The notes below the pieces were generated by a model. The model was not told the DNA's origin, did no database searches, and saw only the letters and a program-made list of their open reading frames with translations. Shown in pieces: positions 10,721 to 21,839 of a stretch of 64,000 nt of DNA. Every line of letters begins with the position of its first letter. The first letter of the stretch is position 1. The stretch lies in contig CP136068.1 of NCBI GenBank assembly GCA_032622095.1, positions 120,469,889-120,533,888 of the forward strand, written 5' to 3'. The translations under genes were made by a program, and so were the position numbers. The DNA comes from Siphonodentalium dalli. Taxonomy: Eukaryota > Mollusca > Scaphopoda > Gadilida > Siphonodentaliidae.

Positions 10721-11040
10721 GTGTAACATCAATCCCAAAAGTACCCTGCCAAAACATGCTACGATTGAGGGGGTGGGGGCTATCAGGCACATTATAATTA
10801 ACAATAACAATAGTAATTTCTTGAGCTGTATACATTCATATACATCGAAATGTACATTATATTTTTGTCTGTATGAAACGGTCACCATTCATTATTTCAT
10901 ACGTGTAGGAGATGGCTTAAGATAAGCATTATGCTTACTGCCAAATCCCATTATAACCATCAATATCTCTCATCATCATACCGTGAATTTTGTACATTAT
11001 ATTGGTTAAAATAAAATATGTTTAAACTAAAATATCCGCC

Positions 11041-11430
11041 GTTCAGAGGGGTTCAACTGGGGGACTCGGCCCCTTGGCATATTTAGGTAATATAAATATG
11101 CCGCTCCTAAACATACACTCCAAACACAACCATCCCGATCAAAAATAGCTGACTCAAACAAAATAATGTTGTGTTGTGGCCATCAAGACACCCTAAATAT
11201 TCACCACACCCACCCCGATCCAAAATGAACGCCACCCTGAGGGGTTTAACTAGGGGAACCATACCATTTATCGACCCCTTGACATATTTAGGTCATAAGG
11301 GTGTTGTATGGTGGCCCACAAGACACCCTAAACGTACAATCAACACCGATGCTACATGTAATTGGCCGCCTCCCGGAAGGGTCCAAATAAGGGAACCATG
11401 CCATTTTTCTACCCCTTGACCGATTTGGAC
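11041..11430 (+). repeat. Degenerate ~130-bp tandem repeat, about three units
   Basis: Units share GGGGTTCAACTGGGG-like, CCCCTTGACATATTTAGGT, AAGACACCCTAAA and CACCCCGATC segments, at about 11041, 11235 and 11360, with drift between units. Overlapping open frames at 11171 and 11362 are products of the repeat, not genes. Confidence 0.6.
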
Positions 11431-11749
11431 CTCTCTGGACGACGGCCAAATGTTTCTTTAATTGATTGCATGTCTGCTTCCACTGGTATGGGTGTTTATT
11501 ATATGACTATCGTTTTTCTTTCCCCGATACCTCTATATCTGATATTTACATACCAGGTATTGGTATAGGGGACATATAAAATAATATGGTCACTATGTTA
11601 TAGTCAAAATAATTTGGGGGAGGGTTTGAGGAGGGGAAAGGGTTCACAGACAGGAAGATCTTTAAATGAGTCCCGGTAATTTCAATGGAGAATTTTGTTT
11701 TAAATTCATTAAAACTGTTTGGTTAAATTGAGCAAGGAGTTAAATCTAA
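11431..11749. other. Unannotated spacer
   Basis: No gene or repeat recognised. It includes a GGGGGAGGGTTTGAGGAGGG purine-rich run near 11616 and the phrase AAATTGAGCAAGGAGTTAAA, which recurs at 40063 and 40588. Confidence 0.4.
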
Positions 11750-12780
11750 AATCATTTTTTAAAAGTTTTTTATTTTCGAAAAATGACCATAACTCTGTTA
11801 AACAAACATCGGATTAAACCCATATTCGAACTCGATCTGTGTTATGTGGTAAGAACCTCACATTCCCAATTTGGTTCCAGTCGGATGAAAAATCTTTAAG
11901 TTATAATAGCATGCGTAGATTAATAAGTCGAAAAATGACCATAAATCCGTTAAAAAAAATCGGATCAAACACTTATTCGAAATCGATCGGCATTTTGGAC
12001 TGAGAAACACATATACGAAATTTGGATCCGATCGGATAATTTCTTTTTCAATTATAGTATCTACGGACAGACGGACGGACGAACGACGAGTGGTCAATCC
12101 GGACGTCGACACTATGTGCACCATACTATGGTAAGGGCCGTAACTCATACAAAGAACATCGTCAGAGCGTGGCAAACTACAACCGAGGTAATTTTGACAA
12201 AGAGCCATAACTCTGGTGATAATTGGCGGGCGGAACCCGAATTCGAAAATGACCTGTATATATTGTGCTAGTAAACCCACGTACCAAATTTCATTCCATT
12301 CAGTTGAGGCTAAATCTAAAGTTATCATCCGGAAACCAAAAGCGAACGGACGGATGGATATAAAGACGGACGCATAGACGGACGGACCAATAACATAGTA
12401 CGTCCGTTTAAAAATAATTGGACGGAACCTATATTCGAACTTGAATTGTTGTTTTGGCTTATAGACACACATACCAACTTTTGTTCTGGTCAAATAATCC
12501 AAACTTGAGTTATCTGGAAACCCAAAAAATAAATTAACGGACAGACATGCGGATGGACAGTCTGTTTACATAATACGACCTTTTTTTTAAATGGTCATAA
12601 CTCGTGAACAAAGTATTGGTCCGGATGCATATTCGAATTTGGCCTGTATCTTTGGTTGATAAACACACACAAGAACGGCATTATATGAGAACTGCTGTTA
12701 ATTCCGATCAAATATTCCTAACTACAACTAGTGTTTGTCTCTATACTGAGCCATTGCCCTTATATGGAGTTAATTGTGAG
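11750..12780 (+). repeat. Degenerate interspersed repeat, about five ~180-bp units
   Basis: Units repeat the sequence AAATGACCATAACTCTGTTA, then CGGATTAAACCCATATTCGAA, then CCAATTTGGTTCCAGTCGGAT, and end in ACGGACAGACGGACGGAC runs (12066, 12348, 12380, 12540). Restarts lie near 11782, 11934, 12200, 12400 and 12590. The pattern resembles the monomers of the pearl-like families later in the window. The 214-residue minus-strand frame across it is a by-product. Confidence 0.65.
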
Positions 12781-12836
12781 CGTGGATGACCAGTCAACAT
12801 CATCCAACATGTCAAGCATGGATAAGCGGGTTAGTG

Positions 12837-13108
12837 TCACCAAATTCACCCTCTGCGGACCTCATTCTGCTTAGGCCTCTGGTACTGCTATGGGAGACCT
12901 ACGATAGGATTGAAGTTCCACAGTTGAAGTTGATGATGTTCACCCATTAGTCACATCGATTATGCATTTTATCTTCGGAAAATTAGGGGATATAGAAACT
13001 TCACAGAAGGGAAAAAGTAACTGAAAACAATGTTAATGTGAGACTTTATAGATACTTCCCAGAAGATGAGGCTTAAGCAGAATGAGGTTCACAGAAGGTG
13101 AATTTGGT
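12837..13108 (+). mobile_element. MITE family C, copy 1
   Basis: Left end CCAAATTCACCCTCTGCGGA with CCTCATTCTGCTTA; right end TAAGCAGAATGAGG, then a segment complementary to the left end (GGTGAATTTGG). These form terminal inverted repeats around a ~270-base non-coding core. The same element in opposite orientation lies at 62475-62870, where the core (GATTATGCATTTTATCTTC here) appears as its complement. Confidence 0.75.
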
Positions 13109-13616
13109 TATGCTAGCCCCATGTACGGGGTAACATCACTAAATTCACACTCTGGGGACCTCATTTCGCAAAAGACAGACACTATACTCAGCCTTGCCAC
13201 CAGCATGGACAATACTTTTTTTTGCAAATCGGCAACCAAGAAAATATGTCTGAACATTATGCATGGCTCTACAGTAATTCAAACCAACGAAAGAGAAGAT
13301 TGGTCCTATGGATTTAACCTTTTCTATACTAAATATATGTATTCCCCACCCAGTTATAAAATTATCCATTAGCAATGGTCCATTATTCAATTGGAGGGAT
13401 GTTCAAGTAATAAAAGTAGACGACAGTCAGACCAAAAGCTATAATACAGGTGCAGAAGGATTCATATTCTTTGGTGGGAAATGTTCAGATAAGTTCAACA
13501 AAATAATGGTTGTTTGTTGTATATTTTGTGAATATATATTTCCTGAGGGAAATATTCGTCAATTAGTATTTAGTGTAGAAAGGCTGAAAGGCACGGATGG
13601 CCTCTGTTGTTATCTA
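13109..13616. other. Spacer left of the Helitron array
   Basis: No recognisable gene. Open frames of 81-133 codons on both strands (13145-13390, 13308-13709) overlap and lack family signatures. TCACACTCTGGGGACC at 13145 is another end-like piece of the neighbouring MITE family. Confidence 0.4.
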
Positions 13617-14782
13617 TCTATACTATATATTTTGAGACTTCGTATATATGTGTGTATATATATATGTGTGTGTGTACTTCATAGAATCCAAAACGCGTGT
13701 ACAGATTGAGATCAAATTTCGTATGTAAGTGTAAAATCCCACCGACACCGCCGTAGATGTGTTTTCGAGAAGCTCTGAGCACCCTTTATCCACTCCCAGT
13801 CATCGAAATCAGCTCAAACGGCACGGCCGGGGTTAATAACGTCATTATATATATATATGAAGTCAGAGTCTCCAAAGTTATACCGGAACAAACACGTGTT
13901 TACGTCGTCTTGGGGGTCCACGATGGGAGTCTGACTTCAATGCAATGTTATCGCTCGAAACACGTGTTTCCTTCGTGTTGAGGTTCACGATGGGAGTCTG
14001 ACAATTGTTATCGCTCGAAATAGTACATTAGGACGGGAACGGCTGGACAGATTGAGCTCAAACTTCCTATCTAAAGGTAAAATACCACGTACGATGTCGT
14101 CCACGCGTTTTCCAGAAGCTCCGAGCACCCGTACTCCACTCCCAGTCATAAAAATCAGCTCAAACGGCATGGCCGGGGTTAATAACGTCATTATATATAT
14201 ATATACGAAGTCAACGTTATTAGCATCTGCATTGAGTGCATTTCCTAGAACGCAACACGTGTTTTACGTCGTCTTGAGGTTCACGATGGGAGTCATTTCA
14301 ATGCAATGTTATCGCTCGAAACACGTGTTTACTTCGTGTTGAGGTTCACGATGGGAGTCTGACATTTCAATGCAATGTTATCGCTCGAAATATTATGCAG
14401 AAAGGCAGATCTCGGAAACGGGTGGAGCTATCGACCTGAAATTTGCTATGTGAATGTATCTTGCACCGGGTACAAATTTTATCGGGTCGCCGAGTCCATG
14501 CGACGCCCGTGCAGCGCATGCGCAGACGAGATCTCGGAAACGGGTGGAGCTATCGACTTGAAATTTGCTATGTGAATGTATCTTGCGCCGGGTACAAATT
14601 TTATCGGGTCGCCGAGTCCGTGCGACGCCAGCTTCGCGCATGCGCAGACCAGATCTCGGAAACGGGTGGAGCTACCGGGTACAAATTTTTCTTATTGAAA
14701 CGCGTGGAGCTAAAAATTAAAAACAAATATTAAAAAAATGTCATGTTTCGGACAAGCCGCCGGTGGCGGGCTAACCTGCTAG
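13617..14782 (+). mobile_element. Non-autonomous Helitron, 1.17 kb
   Basis: Starts TCTATACTATATATTTTGAG directly after an A. It ends with a GCCGCCGGTGGCGGG stem-loop followed by CTAACCTGCTAG, matching the Helitron pattern (5'-TC ... hairpin-CTAG). The 16811-18018 element has the same two ends. Inside are two direct copies of a ~105-bp block (GCTCAAACGGCAYGGCCGGG, near 13800 and 14160) and about 2.5 tandem units of a ~120-bp sequence with AGATCTCGGAAACGGGTGG (14406, 14528, 14650). No Rep/helicase gene, so it is non-autonomous. Confidence 0.82.
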
Positions 14783-15220
14783 TCTGTTATATATTTTGGA
14801 ACTTCTGTCTGCATGTATGGTATGTATGCATGCATGTATGTATATGTTATGTATATATGTATGTTATGTATGCATGCATGTATGTATGTTATGTTTGTAT
14901 GTTATGTATGTATGTTAATGTTATGTATGTATGTTAATGTTATGTATGTATGTATGTATGTATGTGTTATAGACTCGAAAAACTTCACGACCGATCCGAC
15001 CCAAATTTGGTATGTAGGCCTATTTTGATCCGGGGGACAACATGGGCGGGTGCAACTTCACGTGCGACCGTGCTCATATACGCTCATACAGCCATACAGG
15101 CATGTTTCTGGACCGATCGAACAATAGTTTGTCCAGACGCTGTATAATTATTCTGCCCAGACGGAAGCGATCACAAAGAAATCCCTAAATAGCCCTGAAG
15201 AATTCGGGCACATCAGCTAG
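14783..15220 (+). mobile_element. Non-autonomous Helitron with expanded (TATG)n
   Basis: Begins TCTGTTATATATTTTGG immediately after the CTAG of the previous element. It ends in the stem-loop GCCCTGAAGAATTCGGGC then ACATCAGCTAG, followed by T. A (TATG)n microsatellite fills 14813-14966. After it comes ACGACCGATCCGACCCAAAT, the typical subterminal phrase of mollusc Helitrons. Open frames of repeated MYVC codons in the microsatellite are not genes. Confidence 0.8.
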
Positions 15221-16424
15221 TAGGTTATAATTTTGAAATAACAATTACCAAATTATGAAAAGTTCCTCAAGAATATACTAATAGTATAGTATAATGATAG
15301 TCTGTATGTGATATTATCCACAAAACACACTTTGTTTGAGCCCAGCGTTTGTTCATATTCAGAGTAGTGAGCGATAATGGTCTGTTTTCACAGTGTATAA
15401 ACCGTACAAACATTAAATCAGAAGTTGTTTTCGAAAAGACGAAAAATGCTATTTTTAGAACGTAAATGTGACAGAAATATCACAACAACACCACAAAATC
15501 CAGGTTTCAGACGGACACACGGTTGCACCACATCTACTAACGTAATTATAAATTGTACATACACATTTGCAGATCGTAAGCGGGGCCATTTGAGCGAAGG
15601 ACTGGGTTTAATAGATAAAAACGGCCTTTGATCACTTCAGAAAATAATTTTCTCGCAAAAATTCCCTCTTCAAATGTCATTTTAACACATAGCCAGCATC
15701 TGTCGGAAACCCCACTATATTGCAACGGAAAGGCCGTTATGTGTGCAACATATATCGACATGCCCTTGGCTCGAGTGTATTCACAATTTAAAAGTAGAGA
15801 GTATTTATTTGGACACCCCACTCGTCAGTCTATGTACGCCTAGTTGTGTACGACGACAATACTAGTTGCGACGTTGTACAGGAATCGTACAGTAATGATA
15901 TGTTCCTTTCGATCCACTTAAACATAACTATGTCTTCGAAATGTCACGTCATTGAACTTATAGACTCTGTCTGAATCAAACAAGGTATTCCTATACTATT
16001 TAGTTACTATTATTCGACTCCGCATGTAACAAAGTTGTATTTCGGGGTTGAGGAAATATGTTATATTCTGTTATGATATTGTGTATAGGTCAGGGGTGGG
16101 GTCTGCAATTGTTTTCTGAACACTAGGCGGGCGGTGATTGGTTCTGCAGCACTGCTTACACATTTTTCCTGGCCCTGTAATTTTGTTCCTAGAGTCATTT
16201 TTCTTCAAAATAATGGGACAGAAGGTTTTAAGAATACTTCTATTATGTAATATGTATGCACTTAACCATTGGTAGGGGGCTTGAGTTCACCAGCAGTTAA
16301 TAATGGGGAATGACACCAAGGGGTAATAAAATGTCAGCTTGCTAAATGCTCAAGGATCTATCAATGCACATTGGCATGGAAAGGCTGATATTTAAATAGT
16401 TCTATTAAAAATCATTTATTCAAC
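15221..16424 (+). repeat. 1.2-kb direct duplication, copy 1
   Basis: From TAGGTTATAATTTTGAAATA to TTTATTCAACC the sequence is nearly identical to 18655-19858 (offset 3434). Only a few substitutions are visible, for example GATAATGGTC versus GATAAGGGTC. It is unique-looking flank DNA without a convincing gene; its 68-91-codon frames on both strands overlap one another. At 16424 it joins Helitron-internal sequence (CAGGCGGTTGACGTTGTCGT), while copy 2 continues into unrelated DNA. Confidence 0.88.
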
Positions 16425-16810
16425 CAGGCGGTTGACGTTGTCGTATTGGCGAGCCCGTGCGGTGCCCGCTTCGCGCATGCGCAGACGAGATCTCGGACAC
16501 GGGTGGAGCTATCGACTTGATATTTGCTATGTGAATGTATCTTGCCCCGGATACGAATTTTATCGGGTCGCCGAGCCCGTGCGACGCCAGCTTCGCGCAT
16601 GCACAGACGAGATCTCGGAAACGGGTGGAGCTATCGACTTGAAATTTGGTATGTGAATGTATCTTGCCCCGGATACGAATTTTATCGGGTCGCCGAGCCC
16701 GTGCGATGCCAGCTTCGCGCATGCGCAGAACAGATCTCGGAAACGGGTGGAGCTATCGACTTGAAATTTGGTTTTTGAATAGCCCGGACAACGTCGGGCT
16801 CATCGGCTAG
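16425..16810 (+). mobile_element. 5'-truncated Helitron copy
   Basis: Starts inside an element (compare CAGGCGGTGGTCGTTGTCGT at 18130) and runs through three ~120-bp AGATCTCGGAYACGGGTGG units to the end hairpin GCCCGGACAACGTCGGGC and TCATCGGCTAG. The missing 5' end and the fusion to duplicated flank indicate a recombination junction. Confidence 0.78.
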
Positions 16811-18018
16811 TCTATACTATATATTTTTGAGACTTCGTATATGTGTGTGTGTGTACTTCATAGAATCCAAAACGCGTGTAAAGATTGAGCTCAAACTTCC
16901 TATGTTAGTGTCAAATCCAACCGACACGACCGTGGTCGCGGTTTAGAGAAGCTCAGAGCACCCGTTCTCCAATCTCAAATCACCGCAAAGGCACGGCGGG
17001 GGTTAATCAAGTGATTATTTAATGAGCGTTTGTTTTTGACGCATCTCTATAAAGAGCGTCTGTTTCCCATTCAACGTTATTCGCATCTGCAGAGTTATAC
17101 GGGAACGCAAACGTTATCGCTCGAAATTTATTCCCTGCGAGCACGGATGGCGCGCTTTGTTTTTACAGTATATACCTTTGGTATATACCGAAATCATCCC
17201 ACATAATCACGAATATAGCATCAGATTTCTCCCCAGATATACCGTTATAAAGCTACTGGAATCTGCCAATCTACGGGAAATTCCAGGGAATGCCGATTGA
17301 GCTCAAACTTGCTACCTACGGGAAGTGTCATATATATGAGTGTGTCCTTTATAGACTCTAACCGATTGAGCTCAAACTTGCTAAATAAGAAAATAGCCCC
17401 CAAGCCGTATATATCAACAACAACGATATTGCTACCTACGGGGAGCAACGTTATTAGCATCTGCAGAATTATGCAGAGAGAAAGTGCTTTCCTATTTTTA
17501 GAACGCAACACATGTTTACGTCGCGTTGGTGATTGAGGTTCACAACGGGGTTAATTGACTGTCCGCTCTTTGCGACGATGAGGTTCACGGCGGGGACTAT
17601 TGACCAACACTCACAATTTCGTCTTTTACATCAGATACCAACACCTCGACCCATCGGGACGAAACTTGGTACGTGAGTGTAGTTTGACCAGGTGGTCGTC
17701 GCTGTCGTATTGGCGAGCCCGTGCGACGCCCGTGCAGCGCATGCGCAGACGAGATATCGGAAACGGGTGGAGCTATCGACTTGAAATTTGGTATGTGAAT
17801 GTATCTTGCCCCGGATACGAATTGTATCGGGTCGCCGAGCCCGTGCGACGCCAGATTCGCGCATGCACAGACCAGATCTCGGAAACGGGTGGAGCTATCG
17901 ACTTGAAATTTGGTTTTTGAATAGCCCGGTCCTGTACGGGGTTACATTGAAAAACTAAAATTAATGGATCGACCAAAGCCATGGGACGAATGCCGCCAGT
18001 GGCGGGCTAACCTGCTAG
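16811..18018 (+). mobile_element. Non-autonomous Helitron, 1.21 kb
   Basis: TCTATACTATATATTTTTGAG starts right after CTAG of the preceding copy. The 3' end is GCCGCCAGTGGCGGG, CTAACCTGCTAG. Both ends match 13617-14782, so this is a second member of that subfamily. It carries internal GATTGAGCTCAAACTTGCTA repeats (17299, 17361) and ~120-bp AGATATCGG/AGATCTCGG units near 17750 and 17870. Confidence 0.8.
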
Positions 18019-18394
18019 TCTCATATATATTTTGAAGACCTCTGTCTGTTTGTCTGTCTGTCTGTCATTAATACAAATCTACGATTCACGGCCGATCGGG
18101 ACGAAACTTGGTACGTGTGTGTAGTTTGACCAGGCGGTGGTCGTTGTCGTATTGGCGAGCCCGTGCGACGCCCGTGCAGCGCATGCGCAGACGAGATCTC
18201 GGAAACGGGTGGAGCTATCGACTTGAAATTTGGTATGTGAATGTATCTTGCCCCGGATACGAATTGTATCGGGTCGCCGAGCCCGTGCGACGCCAGCTTC
18301 GCGCATGCGCAGACCAGATCTCGGAAACGGGTGGAGCTATCGACTTGAAATTTGGTTTTTGAATAGCCCGGACAACGTCGGGCTCATCGGCTAG
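18019..18394 (+). mobile_element. Complete 376-bp non-autonomous Helitron
   Basis: Starts TCTCATATATATTTTGAAGA with a (TCTG)n run, then CGGCCGATCGGGACGAAACT. Two ~120-bp AGATCTCGGAAACGGGTGG units follow. It ends with the hairpin GCCCGGACAACGTCGGGC and TCATCGGCTAG. Directly joined to Helitron ends on both sides. Confidence 0.83.
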
Positions 18395-18654
18395 TCTCAT
18401 ATATATTTTGAAGACCTCTGTCTGTTTGTTTGTCTGTCTGTCTGTCTGTATGTTTGTCTGTATGTTTGTCATTAATACAAATCTACGATTCTCGACCGAT
18501 CGGGACGAAACTTGTATACGCTCATAGAGCCATACAGGCATGTTTCTGGACCGATCGAACAATAGTTTGTCCAGACGCTGTATATTCTGCCCAGACGGAA
18601 GCGATCACAAAGAAATCCCTAAATAGCCCTGAAGAATTCGGGCACATCAGCTAG
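18395..18654 (+). mobile_element. Complete 260-bp non-autonomous Helitron
   Basis: Same 5' start as the preceding element (TCTCATATATATTTTGAAGA, TCTG repeats) but the 3' end of the 14783 element (GCCCTGAAGAATTCGGGC, ACATCAGCTAG, then T). It is therefore a hybrid of a head from one subfamily and a tail from another. Confidence 0.8.
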
Positions 18655-19858
18655 TAGGTTATAATTTTGAAATAACAATTACCAAATTATGAAAAGTTCC
18701 TCAAGAATATACTAATAGTATAGTATAATGATAGTCTGTATGTGATATTATCCACAAAACACACTTTGTTTGAGCCCAGCGTTTGTTCATATTCAGAGTA
18801 GTGAGCGATAAGGGTCTGTTTTCACAGTGTATAAACCGTACAAACATTAAATCGGAAGTTGTTTTCGAAAAGACGAAAAATGCTATTTTTAGAACGTAAA
18901 TGTGACAGAAATATCACAACAACACCACAAAATCCAGGTTTCAGACGGACACACGGTTGCACCACATCTACTAACGTAATTATAAATTGTACATACACAT
19001 TTGCAGATCGTAAGCGGGGCCATTTGAGCGAAGGACTGGGTTTAATAGATAAAAACGGCCTTTGATCACTTCAGAAAATAATTTTCTCGCAAAAATTCCC
19101 TCTTCAAATGTCATTTTAACACATAGCCAGCATCTGTCGGAAACCCCACTATATTGCAACGGAAAGGCCGTTATGTGTGCAACATATATCGACATGCCCT
19201 TGGCTCGAGTGTATTCACAATTTAAAAGTAGAGAGTATTTATTTGGACACCCCACTCGTCAGTCTATGTACGCCTAGTTGTGTACGACGACAATACTAGT
19301 TGCGACGTTGTACAGGAATCGTACAGTAATGATATGTTCCTTTCGATCCACTTAAACATAACTATGTCTTCGAAATGTCACGTCATTGAACTTATAGACT
19401 CTGTCTGAATCAAACAAGGTATTCCTATACTATTTAGTTACTATTATTCGACTCCGCATGTAACAAAGTTGTATTTCGGGGTTGAGGAAATATGTTATAT
19501 TCTGTTATGATATTGTGTATAGGTCAGGGGTGGGGTCTGCAATTGTTTTCTGAACACTAGGCGGGCGGTGATTGGTTCTGCAGCACTGCTTACACATTTT
19601 TCCTGGCCCTGTAATTTTGTTCCTAGAGTCATTTTTCTTCAAAATAATGGGACAGAAGGTTTTAAGAATACTTCTATTATGTAATATGTATGCACTTAAC
19701 CATTGGTAGGGGGCTTGAGTTCACCAGCAGTTAATAATGGGGAATGACACCAAGGGGTAATAAAATGTCAGCTTGCTAAATGCTCAAGGATCTATCAATG
19801 CACATTGGCATGGAAAGGCTGATATTTAAATAGTTCTATTACAAATCATTTATTCAAC
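18655..19858 (+). repeat. 1.2-kb direct duplication, copy 2
   Basis: Near-identical to 15221-16424. Like copy 1 it directly follows an ACATCAGCTAG Helitron end, so the Helitron insertion predates the duplication. It continues rightwards into ordinary sequence, suggesting this copy holds the original right flank. Confidence 0.88.
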
Positions 19859-19918
19859 CTGGTGTAAATGAAAGCATAACACAATAATAGATTCTTCAAA
19901 TAAATGTAAACTCTTCAA

Positions 19919-20288
19919 GTAAAGATACTCAATCCGATTCGATGGTTCCCATATCATCAGATTCCAACAACAACATTTTTGTTTGAAATGCCGCGTCAGT
20001 TATAAGAATCCAGTAATTGCCCAAAACTAATGTTAATCACAGTCAACTATAGTATAAAAATTGCCCAAAACATGTTATTGTCAACTATCTGACACAAAAA
20101 AGTCACTTGTTTTTAGAGTTATCCATCTTCATCCGCAATTTGTTCAGATAAGTCTTCTCGTCGACTATTTACTGGGCGACTTAAAATTAAAATAATAGAA
20201 TTCAAACAGCGAGATGTGATCACTCTGAGCTTTGATGGGTCGGTCCCGCGACTCGAATCAAATATCTTTTCGGATTGAGTAATTTTAA
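19919..20288 (+). mobile_element. MITE family A, copy 2
   Basis: AAAGATACTCAATCCGATTC at the left and CGGATTGAGTAATTTTAA at the right form inverted ends. The interior matches the 40112 copy (GATGGTTCCCATATCATCAG, AATTGCCCAAAA, TTAGAGTTATCCAT) and the 1-177 copy. AACTCTTCAA flanks both sides (19909-19918 and 20287-20296), a possible target duplication or chance. Confidence 0.78.
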
Positions 20289-20400
20289 CTCTTCAAATAA
20301 AAATAGACTATTAAACAACTGTAATAAAATAAAACAAATGTGTTAAAACAAACTTTGACCGATTTCTATGGGAGGCCAAATTCACATTTAATAATTAATT

Positions 20401-20480
20401 GTGCTTAAGCGCAATCAATTGCGCTTAAGCGTAATTATTTGCGCTTAAGCGCAATTAATTGCGCTTAAGCGCAATTCATG
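20401..20480. repeat. Cluster of self-complementary TTGCGCTTAAGCGCAA units
   Basis: Four to five tandem copies of a perfect palindrome around GCGCTTAAGCGC, about 22 bases apart, preceded by GGGAGGCCAAATTCACATTT. The same lead-in and one palindrome unit sit in the centre of the foldback at 27302-27720, so this is probably a remnant of that family. Confidence 0.75.
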
Positions 20481-20984
20481 GTTATATGTAACAAAACACC
20501 CCTGGTGAATAAATAGGTTTCTCCATAACTTAGCATTAACTCCTATTGACATGTCACCTCTTGGTTTCATTGGTTTGATTGGGTAGGGAGCTAGCCCAAC
20601 TTCTTTATCAAAATGGCTGACTCGCAATAGTATCACTTTCCGTTTTAGTTGGAGCGACTCGTGATAGCATTATATTATCTTCGGTATATATTAGTTGGGG
20701 CTACTTGCAATAGCATTACTTTCTGTATTAGTCGGGGCGACATTGATTTTCTTAAATACAGGCACACCATATGAGGGAAGCAAGCCCTCGGTGACACCAC
20801 ATTCACACTATATGATCATGGAAATACTATAGATTTGTGCAAGAGATGCTGATTTAATAAGAAAAACTAGAGCTCCAGGACTGAGACACCAAAGCTCCAG
20901 TGATTACACACCATGTTTTTGACAGGGATGCTGATAATATGAAAATATGGTTTTTTTCCCCTGATTTAAGTCAATAAGTAAACC
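20481..20984. other. Spacer without recognised features
   Basis: No gene signature. AGTTGGAGCGACTCGTGATA, AGTTGGGGCTACTTGCAATA and AGTCGGGGCGACATTG (20647-20745) are three degenerate units of a ~50-base repeat. Confidence 0.4.
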
Positions 20985-21200
20985 ATACAGTAATGCTCTA
21001 ATTAATCGACTCCTTAACCACAGCAGAATTATGGATAACTTTTCAGGATTTAGTCGGACATATGGCTTGTTGCCATTCATTGGAAAGCTCTCGAGAGCTT
21101 TTCGATGAATGGCAACAAGCCATATTTCCGACTAAACCCTGAAATGTTACCCATAATTCTGCTGTGGTTAAGAAGTCGATTAATTAGAGCATTACTGTAT
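20985..21200. mobile_element. Palindromic MITE family D, copy 1
   Basis: A near-perfect 216-bp palindrome centred at 21092.5 (GCTCTCGAGAGC). Outer ends are ATACAGTAATGCTCTAATTA and its complement; the inner arm contains GGCTTGTTGCCATTCAT. Copies lie at 44083-44301 and 63065-63254, and the inner arm also occurs in the virus-like cassette (31750-31793, 34888-34932, 37137-37181). No coding capacity; the transcript would fold into one long hairpin. Confidence 0.88.
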
Positions 21201-21360
21201 GAGGTAAGAAAGCCCTCATGCAGTGACACCGCATGCATGTATAGACTAAAATCTGTGCAAAAATACATTAAAAACATCATACAAACAATTACTATAAGTT
21301 CCGGGAAGGCGACATCAATTCTTTGGATAGAGGGATGCTGATATTAAATATGTAATTAGT

Positions 21361-21835
21361 ATGGAATCCTATTAGGGCCACTTGCTAATGGCGCTTTCGG
21401 CGCACTTTTTGTCGCTTTCGGCGCGCGCCGAAACATACCCTAATGGCGCACTTTTTGTCGCTTCCGGCGCGCGCCATTAGGGAGTGGACCTAATAGTATG
21501 CCTAATAGCGCTTTCGGCGCGCGCCGAAAGCGACAAAAAGTGCGCCATTAGTAACGCGTCGAAAGCGACAAAATGTGCGCCATTACGGCGCACATTTTGT
21601 CGCTTTCGGCGCGCCAAAACATGCGCTAATATCGCACATTTTGTCGCTTTCGGCGCGCGCGCCGAAAGAGCCGAAAGCGACAAAAAGTGCGCCGAAAGCG
21701 ACAAATAGTGCGCCGTAACGGCGCATATTTTGTCGCTTTCGTCGCTTTCGGCGCGTTACTAATGGCGCACTTTTTGTCGCTTTCGGCGCATCGCGCCGAA
21801 AGCGCCATTAGCAAGTGGCCCTAATAGGATTCCAT
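21361..21835. mobile_element. Foldback element rich in GCGCCGAAAGCGAC units
   Basis: Ends ATGGAATCCTATTAGGGCCA and its exact complement at 21817-21835. The inside consists of GCGCCGAAAGCGACAAAAAG and complements, with repeated GTGCGCCATTAG. Many nested inverted repeats make strong stem-loops. A related copy lies at 37659-37923. It is GC-rich against an AT-rich background and has no gene. Confidence 0.85.
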
Positions 21836-21839
21836 ATAA

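Larger units (their letters stand above)
4937..11030 (+). mobile_element. Decayed CR1/Jockey-type LINE with two insertions
   Basis: One retrotransposon copy can be followed on the + strand: endonuclease (4937-5480), linker and reverse transcriptase (5485-7103), thumb (7388-7584), then the C-terminal region (about 9850-10720) and an AT-rich 3' end near 11030 with A-rich AAATAAAATA. The pieces are in domain order and one orientation. They are separated by insertions at 7106-7387 and about 7585-9850. Stops and frame changes make it non-functional. No ORF1 was recognised. Clade placement is by motif style only. Confidence 0.8.

Noticed and set aside
14743-15028. MYVC-repeat frames
   Set aside because: Translation of a (TATG)n microsatellite.
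14393-18362. Arg/Ala-rich frames on both strands over the ~120-bp Helitron repeats
   Set aside because: They recur exactly with the repeat unit in both directions and lie within non-autonomous Helitrons.
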